From an uncultured Prevotella sp. (GTDB lineage Bacteria > Bacteroidota > Bacteroidia > Bacteroidales > Bacteroidaceae): DNA of 64,000 bases. The stretch's first letter is position 1. Each line of letters starts with the position of its first letter. Location: positions 1 through 64,000 of the forward strand of contig CAMNPN010000011.1 of assembly GCA_946548085.1 (NCBI GenBank). Direction: 5' to 3'. Made by a program: the position numbers and the translations under genes. The notes under the pieces were generated by a model, which did no database searches, was not told the origin of the DNA, and worked only from the letters and a program-made list of their open reading frames with translations. Below, in pieces: positions 25,529 through 35,700 of the stretch.

Positions 25529-27460
25529 ATGAAGAATCGTTTCAAGTATGCCATGATGGGTGTGATGGCACTCATGGGCGCAGTTTTTTCGGGATGTTCC
25601 TCTGAAGAAGAGGTGGCTGCCAATCCTGACTACGACCCCGAGTCGGGAAGTGTCAAGACGGAGTTCGTCATTAACGTGACACAACCACAGGAACGGACTC
25701 GCCAGTCGAGTGAGGTGGTAGGTAATGGTGCTTTCCAGGGTATTAACGACATGTATTTGTTCTGTTTCGACAGTGCTCCCGGTGCAAGCAGCACGATCGA
25801 GGCCGGTCGTTCTATTCCCTTGGATGAATATGAGAAGCCGCTGCCTTCTCATGCTGCAGGAACGCCAAACTCTAGTAAGGTCTACTCCCTTCACATCCCT
25901 ACGGGGACGAAGAATTTCCTGTTCTATGGCACGGCTAACGACCAGTCCAAGAGCGGAAAGCCTGGCTATTACGGGAAGTTGGAAAAGAACTATTCAAGTA
26001 CTATTATTGGTGTGAATGATATTTCCTTCAACTTGGCTAACCGGATTGAGAATGGCTCAGACTTCACAGCGCCGCAGGCAACTTTGCTGGGTATCCTGAA
26101 TGGCATCGTCGGTGTAGAGATAACCACACCCGAGGCGGTGAAGTGGTCTACGACCAACACTTCGGCGGTAGGTGATCTGGCTTCTCTCGGTCAGACCTAT
26201 GATAAGTTTGTCAGTCAGAGTAAAGGAGAAGATGTACGTCAGGGATCGGCAACAGCCATCAAGAATATGGTCGGTGACCTGTTTGTTGTTATCAATGAAA
26301 TTTATACCAATACCGGTAATGCTACAGCCAAAGCTTTGTCGGAGGCAATCTTGAAGAAGATAGCCGAAAATTTCGAGGTGACCGTTTCTGGCACTCCCGC
26401 TTCCTATAGCTGGGGGGACAGCTATAAGGCAGGAACTTCTGTGACGGTGACGGGTTATCCGCATGTCCTTGGTGTTCCTGATGGCTGTGCGGCCTTGGAT
26501 TTCAATAAGGCTACGGGAGAGTTTGTATATAAGAATGGTGACGCAACTTTGTCGAGTGTGGCAGTAAAATATAGTGATGTGACCTATCCAGCGGAGTTGG
26601 CCTATTACTGTAACTCCAGCCTTTGGCAATCATCTGTGTCTAAGGAGGCTGCATCTTATCCAACATCGGCGGCAGAGTGGGCGAAGGCAGATAACTGGAC
26701 AAACAGTAGCTGGAACAATAATCCAGTTTCACCTTCTACTCGTGCTGTGGCTATGAAAGAGAACATCACCTATGGCGTTTCTCAATTAAAGGCCATCATT
26801 AAGCGAAATGCTGAGAACACCTTCTCCGATAATGCCATGGCCATCAATGGCACTGAATCTGACAATGTGTTCAGCGGTAGCGGCGAGAATGCCATCTCGT
26901 TCTCTGTGTCGGGAATCCTTATCGGCGGACAACCTGATGTCGCTCAGTTTGAGTATCTCCCCAAGACGACTTCCTTTAATAAAGTGATTTATGATCCTTT
27001 TGTCGATCCGGGTACGGCCAATTCATTGCCGGCAACAGATAATGACAAGCAGGTGACAAGCTATACACTTGTGCTTGACAACTTTAACCTTGGTGAGACT
27101 CAGTCCAAGGTATACGTCGCCTTGGAGTTGACTACCGATCAGGATTTCTATGGTTTGAGCGGCTTCATTAAGGCTGGTCAGAAGTTCTACCTGATAGGTG
27201 AACTCGACCCGACCTCGACATCATTGGATCCTGTGGACTGGGCCAAGCAGACAAGTTTCGAGTATGGTGATACTGGCTATGGCAAGGATCGCGTGTTTAT
27301 TCGTGATGCTGTCACCACAGCCACTTTTACGATTGGCACGACAGCCCTTCAGAGAGCCTATTCGACCATTCCTGATCTCCGCTCGACACAGATGCTCTTC
27401 GGACTCTCCGTAGACTTGGAGTGGAAGGCTGGACTGAACTTTAACGTGGTAATTGAGTGA
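25529..27460 (+). CDS. Mfa1-family fimbria major subunit-like lipoprotein
   Basis: Lipobox MGAVFSGCSS; TEFVINVTQPQERTRQSSEVVG..FQGINDMYLFCFD; YPAELAYYCNSSLW; C-terminal strand TQMLFGLSVDLEWKAGLNFNVVIE. Confidence 0.83.
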   Translation: MKNRFKYAMMGVMALMGAVFSGCSSEEEVAANPDYDPESGSVKTEFVINVTQPQERTRQSSEVVGNGAFQGINDMYLFCFDSAPGASSTIEAGRSIPLDEYEKPLPSHAAGTPNSSKVYSLHIPTGTKNFLFYGTANDQSKSGKPGYYGKLEKNYSSTIIGVNDISFNLANRIENGSDFTAPQATLLGILNGIVGVEITTPEAVKWSTTNTSAVGDLASLGQTYDKFVSQSKGEDVRQGSATAIKNMVGDLFVVINEIYTNTGNATAKALSEAILKKIAENFEVTVSGTPASYSWGDSYKAGTSVTVTGYPHVLGVPDGCAALDFNKATGEFVYKNGDATLSSVAVKYSDVTYPAELAYYCNSSLWQSSVSKEAASYPTSAAEWAKADNWTNSSWNNNPVSPSTRAVAMKENITYGVSQLKAIIKRNAENTFSDNAMAINGTESDNVFSGSGENAISFSVSGILIGGQPDVAQFEYLPKTTSFNKVIYDPFVDPGTANSLPATDNDKQVTSYTLVLDNFNLGETQSKVYVALELTTDQDFYGLSGFIKAGQKFYLIGELDPTSTSLDPVDWAKQTSFEYGDTGYGKDRVFIRDAVTTATFTIGTTALQRAYSTIPDLRSTQMLFGLSVDLEWKAGLNFNVVIE

Positions 27461-28505
27461 TATGAGACGTTGGAGCATAGTCATAGCCTTCGGGGTAGCT
27501 GTCGCAGTGATGGTCTCTGGTTGCTCAGTGATTGACGATGATCTGAGCGATTGTGGCGAAGAGCTGGAACTGGACTACGACCTGCACTTGGTGACCAATA
27601 TGTCTATCGAGCTTCAGAATGAGCTCGACAGAAAGGCTGATGCCAATCTGTTGAAGGCACTTCGTGACTATCTCGCTCCTGTCTTTACCGACTATGCCCA
27701 TGATTTAGACCTCTCGTTCTATGATACACAGGGCGATTCAGCCCAGCTGCACCATGAGCGGCATATCATGGATGCCAACGAGTTGAGTTATAAACTCTAT
27801 CTGCCTCGTCGTTATTATATGCACACGGCAGTTGCTAACGTGGAGGATAATAAGTCTGTCTCGTATGAGGGGACGGAGAGATGCCATCAAGCCTCGTTCC
27901 GTCAGGCGGCTACAGACACCGTCGTCACTCACAAGACGGGGCTCTTCACGGCTCGTCAGCCGATGCAGTTGTCGGGTGGAGCCAGTAAGACGTTTTTCAT
28001 ACATCTCTACATGGCGAACTGTGCTGCAGCCTTGGTTCTCGACACCAGCGCAGCCTCATTTAGTGGTATTAAAGTGGTGTCTACGGGGTTTGCCTCACAT
28101 TTTAATATAGCTGACAGTACTTATGTATATGCTGCCAATCCTCCTATCGTGAAGACTGACAGAATCGAGACTGGTAGTGACGGTCAGTTGTGTTTTTGTA
28201 CCGTGAACTTCCCGTCGCAAGAGTTGTCGGCAGTAGCCACTCGGAATATCATCGAGACGGAAGCACCTTTCGTGTCTCTCGATGCTGACAGGGCTTTATG
28301 GCAGTTTAGAGTGTATGTGACCCTCCCTGACGGAAAGGTGACAGAGAGTATTCTCGGCGTTAGGAAGCCGCTCCGTGCTGGACAACTGAAGATTATCCGA
28401 GCCCGTGTCTATGCCAATGGTGGACTTGAGCCTGACGACCAGAATGTGGGCGTTAGCGTTACCCTCGACTGGAATGAGGCAGGGCATCATCATGTGCCGC
28501 TTTAG
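27453..28505 (+). CDS. FimB/Mfa2-family fimbrial anchor subunit
   Basis: Lipoprotein VSGCSVIDDDLSDCGEELELDYDLHLVTNMSIELQNEL; overlaps the upstream gene by 8 bp. Confidence 0.8.
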   Translation: MSDMRRWSIVIAFGVAVAVMVSGCSVIDDDLSDCGEELELDYDLHLVTNMSIELQNELDRKADANLLKALRDYLAPVFTDYAHDLDLSFYDTQGDSAQLHHERHIMDANELSYKLYLPRRYYMHTAVANVEDNKSVSYEGTERCHQASFRQAATDTVVTHKTGLFTARQPMQLSGGASKTFFIHLYMANCAAALVLDTSAASFSGIKVVSTGFASHFNIADSTYVYAANPPIVKTDRIETGSDGQLCFCTVNFPSQELSAVATRNIIETEAPFVSLDADRALWQFRVYVTLPDGKVTESILGVRKPLRAGQLKIIRARVYANGGLEPDDQNVGVSVTLDWNEAGHHHVPL

Positions 28506-28535
28506 GAGGTGAGAGAAAAAAGTCAAATGTAAGAA

Positions 28536-30362
28536 ATGAAGAAAGAGGTATTCATAGCAATAATCGTGATGTTGGCAGTCTTTACGGGGTGTGCCGACCA
28601 TGACGAGTTGGTGGATAATGATGCCAGCGACATGCCTGTTGCCGTGAATCTCGCCTTCTCCATGCCCACCGCTTCAAAGAGCATGACCCGTATGGCTGAT
28701 AGCGTTGTTCAGACGACTCCAGACTGCTATCGAGGCTTAAAAGAGGTACGTATTATACCTTTTAAAGTAACGGGATTAATCGGAAGTGAAAACCTCCCAT
28801 TTGTCTATGATGTCGCTGGCGGTGACGAATCCGGACGGGTGTCTGGCAAGCCTTCAGCTCTCACACCTTCGGCTTATTACTATTATCCTGATTGCCCTTT
28901 CTGGTCAGGCACAACTTCTGTGCTGTTCTATGCCCGTGGTGCTAACTCCGTCAAAGTGGGGGTGGATGCCATTCCTGCTACCGACAAGACCTATTACGGT
29001 TCTACTGTTACAAACTATATGGATGTCAGCAGCCCAGCTCAAATCCAGTTCAGCCCAGAACAGATTCTGCAAACTACGGATGTTCATAGCAGGGCACAGG
29101 CTTTGGCAGACTATCTCACTGCTATCGCAAGCACGACAGGATGGTCTGTTTCCGAGGATCCGAAGCTGAAAGCACTCTATAAGGATTTCATCCATCAGGA
29201 TGATAATAGGAACAATGCAGTCATTGGTGGTTCGTCTGCCTGTGTCAGGGCCTTTGTCGAAGAACTATACCGGGAGGCAGGCAAGCAGGAGACTGCCGAT
29301 GCCGCAGCTACAGCAGTGGCTGCCGCTATCCGTAATAATATCCAAGCCGGTGCTTCCGTCGACGATCAGGGCAAGGTGACGCTGACAAACTGGAATGGAA
29401 CCGAACTGACTGGCTATCCTGCGGTGATAGGACTGCCTGATGGCGCCGCTGCCTTGAAGTGGAACGGAAAGGCTTTCGAGTCACATACCCAGACATCTGT
29501 CGAGACATCCATTACGAGCCTCGACCACTTTGCCTACCCTGCAGAACTCTGTTATTACGGCAATAGTACCATCAAGACCTCCAGCGAAGATGTGGACAAA
29601 ACGGTTTATCAGAATGCGACAACATGGAGCGAGGTGCTCGGTAATTATAAGGCTGGGACGGTGATTACCTCCGCCACAAAGTCGGCTGCGATGGTGTCGC
29701 CTGTCCAGTATGGTGTGGCACAGCTGAGTGTCAGACTGAAGCAGGTTGTGGCCGCCCCCTTTCTTGATGCCAATGGTGATATAGTGAGCTTTGCCGATAA
29801 CTATTATCCTCTGACGGCAGTTATTGTGGGCGGGCAGTATCCTGTGGGCTTCGACTTCAGGCCGGAGACAGTCCAGTCCTGGCCGGAAGGAGAGACAGAG
29901 TCGGAGAAGATGACCGACAAAATGCTCTTTGTCTATGACCCGCAGGTGAAGACGGACAAGTCTGCCGGTACGGCAGGCTATTACTGTCTGAGCAGTTCTG
30001 GTGATACTGGCACGGCCAACACACTTGTATTGCAGACGTATGAGAAGAAGAACGTGAGGGTGGTCCTTGAGTTCGAGAATCGGAGCGACAAGAAGTTTAT
30101 GGGACACGACGGCATCGTCTACCCTGGTACGAAGTTCTACCTGTTAGGCGAGGTGAATCCGGCAATGGGTACTAATACGTCGCCAGATAGTAAGAACCGT
30201 GTGTTCACTCAGGATTTCACGACGACGTTCGATGTTCAAGTGGAGAGCTTCAAGGGTGCTTATAACGTTATGCCCGACCTCTTAGCACCTCGGATGGAGA
30301 TAGGTGTGAAGGTTGTTAATTGGGAGACGATTCGCCCCACTACGGTGGAGCTTCAGAAATAA
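28536..30362 (+). CDS. Second Mfa1-like fimbrillin (paralogue of 25529-27460)
   Basis: Lipobox FTGCAD; shared FAYPAELCYYGNSTI, VIGLPDGAAALKWNG, YGVAQLSVRLKQ and C-terminal MEIGVKVVNWETIRPTTVELQK. Confidence 0.78.
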   Translation: MKKEVFIAIIVMLAVFTGCADHDELVDNDASDMPVAVNLAFSMPTASKSMTRMADSVVQTTPDCYRGLKEVRIIPFKVTGLIGSENLPFVYDVAGGDESGRVSGKPSALTPSAYYYYPDCPFWSGTTSVLFYARGANSVKVGVDAIPATDKTYYGSTVTNYMDVSSPAQIQFSPEQILQTTDVHSRAQALADYLTAIASTTGWSVSEDPKLKALYKDFIHQDDNRNNAVIGGSSACVRAFVEELYREAGKQETADAAATAVAAAIRNNIQAGASVDDQGKVTLTNWNGTELTGYPAVIGLPDGAAALKWNGKAFESHTQTSVETSITSLDHFAYPAELCYYGNSTIKTSSEDVDKTVYQNATTWSEVLGNYKAGTVITSATKSAAMVSPVQYGVAQLSVRLKQVVAAPFLDANGDIVSFADNYYPLTAVIVGGQYPVGFDFRPETVQSWPEGETESEKMTDKMLFVYDPQVKTDKSAGTAGYYCLSSSGDTGTANTLVLQTYEKKNVRVVLEFENRSDKKFMGHDGIVYPGTKFYLLGEVNPAMGTNTSPDSKNRVFTQDFTTTFDVQVESFKGAYNVMPDLLAPRMEIGVKVVNWETIRPTTVELQK

Positions 30363-30368
30363 ATAGAG

Positions 30369-31535
30369 ATGAAGATACAAAAGAGATATAGATGGTTGTT
30401 GTCTGGCGCCCTGCTCTTGCTGCCGGTGCTGTTGCTATTTATGGCCTGCAGCAGCGACGAGACTGTGGATGAGCCAAAGCTCAATATCTATGTCTATGCA
30501 CCGGAACAACCGGCAATAACACGTAGCGAGATTGTTCCTACAGAACCGGAGGCAAAGATTTACAACTTGCAGATATGGGTGTTCCGAAGCAGCGACCCGA
30601 CAAAGTTGGTGGCCAGTCTCACGCTAAGGAAAGAAGAGGAGCTGCAAGGCTTGAACGAGAACAAGAGTGCCTCGTATAGTATCGCCCTTGCCGACAGGAG
30701 CTTCGCTGAGCGGCCAGAACCGGTAGACATCTATGTGATGGCTAACGTGATTGATAACAATGGTACAAACTATCTCGAGCCTATCAACAATAGTGCAGAC
30801 CTGAATAAGGCTGCCTTTGATGGTGGTCACTTCTTCAGCTATACAAAATCTCCCTATCAGGCTGTTACCACGATTCCTGTCGGCAGAGGTGTTCCCATGT
30901 CGGGTGTGGCCCGTGGCAAGAGTGTTGTCGATAGGAACAACGTCCTTCATATCAACGATGCGAACCTGACGCTGGTGCGTACCGTATCAAAGATCCGTTT
31001 CGTGTTCTCTTCTCTGGAAGAGGAAGGCGTGGAACGGGTCCTTGTCGATGGTATCAAACTGAACAAAGACCTGTTGTATTCCAAGGAGCGCTTCTTCCTC
31101 GATGGCGACCATCCTAACTATTGGGTCGAGGGCTCTGCCTTTAACGAGGAGGTGCTGTTGGTGGCTGGCGACCGGGTGAATCCGATTATTCAGAACACCG
31201 ATCCCACCAAGTATGCTTATAGCAGTAGCATGGCGGATGATGACTATGAGACTCTCATCAATGAAGGCATCCAGAATGGTGAACTGACAGAGTTTGGGCC
31301 TGTCTATCTGCCTGAGAGTGACAAACGGCTGTCTGGCACCATCTCCTTCCGCTTTAACAACGACAAGCAGCTGTCCGCTTCTTTCTCTATGGCAAACGGT
31401 GACTTCCGGCGTAATCAGACATGGATCGTCTACGCCTATTACTTAGGTTCATCTAAACTTGAGGTCAACACCGTCAAGGTGGTGGACTGGGAAGACGTGC
31501 CTGGGACGCCGGATCATGATATACATAATTGGTAA
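30369..31535 (+). CDS. Fimbrial minor subunit-like lipoprotein
   Basis: Lipobox LLFMACSSDE; KIYNLQIWVFRSSD..VDIYVMANV..LTLVRTVSKIRFVFSS; overlaps the next ORF. Confidence 0.7.
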   Translation: MKIQKRYRWLLSGALLLLPVLLLFMACSSDETVDEPKLNIYVYAPEQPAITRSEIVPTEPEAKIYNLQIWVFRSSDPTKLVASLTLRKEEELQGLNENKSASYSIALADRSFAERPEPVDIYVMANVIDNNGTNYLEPINNSADLNKAAFDGGHFFSYTKSPYQAVTTIPVGRGVPMSGVARGKSVVDRNNVLHINDANLTLVRTVSKIRFVFSSLEEEGVERVLVDGIKLNKDLLYSKERFFLDGDHPNYWVEGSAFNEEVLLVAGDRVNPIIQNTDPTKYAYSSSMADDDYETLINEGIQNGELTEFGPVYLPESDKRLSGTISFRFNNDKQLSASFSMANGDFRRNQTWIVYAYYLGSSKLEVNTVKVVDWEDVPGTPDHDIHNW

Positions 31536-32683
31536 TGATAAAGATGAAGTACAGATATTGGCTATTCCTCCTGGCAGCTCTGCTGCTCACAGCCTGTTCA
31601 AAGGATTCCGACCAGGCTGTTGATCCAGGTGATGTGCCTGTTCCTGGTTCTAATCCCACGCCCTCGCCCGGTGCAGGCGAGAGTCGGTTGTGGGTGGCAT
31701 CCGTCACCCGGGCCTTGGCCGACGATCAAGTCTATGATGCTGCCACCGCTTATACCACCCATGCCCCTGTACATATATTCCTGATGTCTGGCACTGATGA
31801 TCAGGCTATTACCCTGAGTCGAGAGGGACAGTTCGTGTTTGACCCTAACGCTACTCCCCAGTGGTCCTCAACCATTGGCCTGAAAGAACAGTATAACTGT
31901 ATCTATGGCTATTCACCGGCTTCAGCTGCCAAGGCGTCCATCAGCTATCCCAGCGGTGCAACCTCCTATAAGAATGGGGCGGTGCTCACCCTGACAAATG
32001 TCGGTGCGGCCTCGGGAAGCGACCTTTGCGTCGTGGTTGGCATGAGGCATGGGGCCACCATGGCAGAAACGGCAGAGACACCTGAGAGAGGACAGTTCTA
32101 CTTCGTGAGGAATGCGTCGTCCAACTACGTCAGTCTGTTGCTCGACCATATCTTCTCTCGTATCGATTTCAAGATAAGCCTGGGCACAGCCTACAGCGAG
32201 CTGCGCCGTATCAAGATCAAGAAGCTGGAGCTGCTGTCGGCTTACGAGCTGACGAGTGTGACGGTGCCGTTGACTGCCAACACCACCGATGCCAGTCCCA
32301 TCGGGGATATCACCTATACCACCAGGGCATTGGCTGACGGACACTCGTCAGGAGTGCTCTATGACTTTACGGCTGATGCTGACAATCCTACTGGCAAGGA
32401 AATCGCTGTCGATGGTACGGTGTTCCAGGGATTCTTTGCGCCGGATGAAAGCAAGTTGATTGCTAAAGGTCTTTCATTAGTTTGCATTTATGATGTATAT
32501 AATATAAAAGGTACGCGTGTGCGAGAGAACTGTGTGTCGGCGAACAGTCTGACAGGACTGACGGCTTTGACGACGCTAACACGTGGCAAACGGACGACGG
32601 TCAGCCTGACCGTAGAGCCTACATATCTCTACCAGCTCTCCGAGGATGAACTCGATAATCCGGGCATAAAGATTGATAACTGA
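31529..32683 (+). CDS. Fimbrillin-family lipoprotein
   Basis: Lipobox LLLTACSKDSD; LLLDHIFSRIDFKISLGTAYSELRRIKIKKLELLSAYELTSVTVPL, typical of fimbrillins. Confidence 0.72.
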   Translation: MVMIKMKYRYWLFLLAALLLTACSKDSDQAVDPGDVPVPGSNPTPSPGAGESRLWVASVTRALADDQVYDAATAYTTHAPVHIFLMSGTDDQAITLSREGQFVFDPNATPQWSSTIGLKEQYNCIYGYSPASAAKASISYPSGATSYKNGAVLTLTNVGAASGSDLCVVVGMRHGATMAETAETPERGQFYFVRNASSNYVSLLLDHIFSRIDFKISLGTAYSELRRIKIKKLELLSAYELTSVTVPLTANTTDASPIGDITYTTRALADGHSSGVLYDFTADADNPTGKEIAVDGTVFQGFFAPDESKLIAKGLSLVCIYDVYNIKGTRVRENCVSANSLTGLTALTTLTRGKRTTVSLTVEPTYLYQLSEDELDNPGIKIDN

Positions 32684-32700
32684 AGATTGGACGTTTAACT

Positions 32701-35700
32701 ATGATAAAAGGGATTTTACATAAGATAGACAGACAGACGGCATTGAAGCGGTTGCTATTGTGCATTGCATTGTTCAGTGCCCCATGTTCAATGTTCAATG
32801 TTTTTGCGCAGATCACCATCGGCGGTAATGTCTATGGCGGTGGCAATGCCGGTGCCACGGAAGGACAAACGAAGGTTGTCGTCCGTGCCGGTGAAATCCA
32901 AGGCGAGGTCTATGGCGGTGCCCGTCAGGCTGACGTTAAAGGCTCTGCTTTCGTCAATATCGACGGTGAGCATATGAGTGGCGACATCCTCATCAACCGT
33001 GTGTTTGGCGGTAACGATATCTCCGGCACCATCGGCTCGTCGGAGACATTACAGACGACCGTGCCTACAGAGTTGACACATGCGGCGGACTACGGTATCA
33101 CAAATGAAAACACATATAATGCCTATGTGCTGACGACACCCGAACGAACCCAGACCGCGACGACAGGTGAGGGTGATGCTGCTACGACGACCACCACAAA
33201 ACCTTACGGCATTTTCATCGGACAGCTCTTCGGCGGCGGTAATGGTGACTACGACTATACAAAAGAGGAGTTTGCCGGCAAGAGTGCGCCCAACCTAGTC
33301 AAAACCTACCTGGAGTTGAGAGGCGGTACCATCGCCTACGTCTATGGTGGCGGCAACAACGCGACAGTGACCGAGGCCACGGATATTTGTATCGACAATG
33401 GCGCTGGTGTGACGACATCTATTCCTGCCAGTGCCAGCGGCACGGCAGAAAACAAGTTGCGTGACTTGGAACGCCTTAAGACTATGGGTATAGCCGTTCT
33501 CGGGGATGTCGTAGAGCGGGATCTCTATCATTTCTCCCGTGTCTTCGGTGGAAACAACAAAGCTGAGATGAAGATCCGCCCCACCTGGCACCTGCTGAAA
33601 GGTAATATCGAGAACCTCTATAGTGGTGGCAACGAGGGAGACATGACAAGTCCCGAAGGCCTGGTGCTTCAGATTGACAAAGGTTCGGAGATCATGGTCC
33701 ACAATGTCTATGGCGGTTGCCGAAAGGCAGATGTCCGTCCGTTGTATGCCGATGGGACTGATGTGCCTAATGCTGACATCAAACTGAATCCCAATCCGAA
33801 CAACATCCCTGCAGGCTTCTCTGCCCGTACTCGTATCCTTGGTGGAAATATCACCAATGTCTATGGCGGTAACGATATCTCAGGAAATGTCTATGGCGGT
33901 AATACTGTCGGCATCTTCACCACCATCCACGGCGATGTCTATGGCGGTGGCAACGGCTCGTACCCCTATACCGACAATGCGGCACTAAAAGACCATGACT
34001 ATTATCGCGACTATTATTATGATCCGGGCGATAACTCCGTAGAGGCCCTTAACAATCATCGTCCCAATGCTGAACAGGTATCAATCCTGCTTAGGGGTAC
34101 AGAGGCGGAGCCCGTTTTTGTGGAGGGTGCCGTCTATGTAGGTGGTAACAGCGCCTCGCTCCAGAAGCTCACAGACATCCCCAACCGTCAGGCACATGTC
34201 AAGATTGGCTCGTATGTGACGGTAGACAAGGTGTTCCTCGGCAACAATGGTGAAAACATGGTGAAGAGCAATGTTGCTGACGATGCGAACGACATCGGCG
34301 AGGGCGTGCTGCGCACCTTTGCCAACACGACGATTGCTGGCTCTAAGTTCAATTCGATAGACCTGACGGATGCCAGCCTCTTTGCCAAGTACATGGAGGG
34401 CTGTGCCATGAAGTTGATGCCTGGTGTGCTCTTCGAGTCCAAAGCCAATGGAGCCCCCTATGACTATGAACACTACTCTAGTCAGTTTGGCTCCTTCTAC
34501 TTCGGCGGCAATGTCGGAAGCATGATGACCGACGGACTGACCGACATATTGCTCGACGATAATGTTATTATATATAATAAGGTGGTGGGTGGCTGTAACA
34601 AGGCCGATGTTGATGCCACTGAATTCAATGCCGCCTTTAAGGGGGGACTTCTTGGCAGTCCTGACGCTAACGGAGATAAGTTGAAACTTACCTTTGCCGG
34701 ACTGAAGGTCCAGCCTAAGCGGTGGAAGAATCCCGACGATCTGACCCAGGGTCTGGTGTGGAACACTTACATCGGAGATACCCCTGTCGATGCGCCGACA
34801 GACCTGCCCAGTGGCGGCACGTCTTCTGTTAACGACAAGAACCGTCGCTTGAAGGGGGGCAACGTCTATGGTGGCTGCTATGAGTCGGGTCATGTGAACG
34901 GCAATGTGATCATCAACCTGAACAAGTCACTGGTAGACCGCCAGGGCGACTTCGCCATCTTCGACCAGGTGGAGAAGGACGAGGGCGAGGCCAAGCTCTA
35001 CCATAATAGTGTCAATGGTGAGGAATACCAGTATACGATTACCAAACGTAACTCCGGTGTCATCCTCGACGAGCAGGGTATGGACGTGCTGGGTGCCGCA
35101 CTCAATGTCTTCGGCGGTGGCTATGGTAAGTCCTCCGAGATATGGGGTACCACCACCATCAACCTCAACGGCGGCTATACCTTCCAAATATTCGGCGGCG
35201 GTGAGCTGGGACCTGTCGGCAATCCGAGCGATACCAACACGGCTGACTATGATACGAAGTACAGCACCTACATCAATTTGAACGGAGCTGTCGCTGGCGT
35301 GGCAAGGGATGCTGAGGGCGACAGTGAGGAGATGGCTGAGGCTGAGTTCATCTATGGCGGTGGTTTCGAGGGACTTGTCTACGGCAGCACCCACATCCAC
35401 CTCGGCAACGGTCGAATCTTCAACTCCTTTGCCGGTGCATGCAATGCCGATATCCTCGGACACACCGAGACCTATGTGGGCAGTTGGACTGACAAGGCTG
35501 GTCGTACCGTGACAGGCTTCCCATGGATTCGTGACCATGTCTATGGCGGTAACGACCTCGGTGGGCATGTTCTTGGTAGCAAAAGCTTCGTCAGCCAAGT
35601 CAGCGACGTGGCTCTGCCGAAGGTGTATGGCTATAGTGCTTCCAACGCCACTCCCGATGTCCTGACGGCCTCCGCCTATATGGAGTACAATCAGGGGCGT

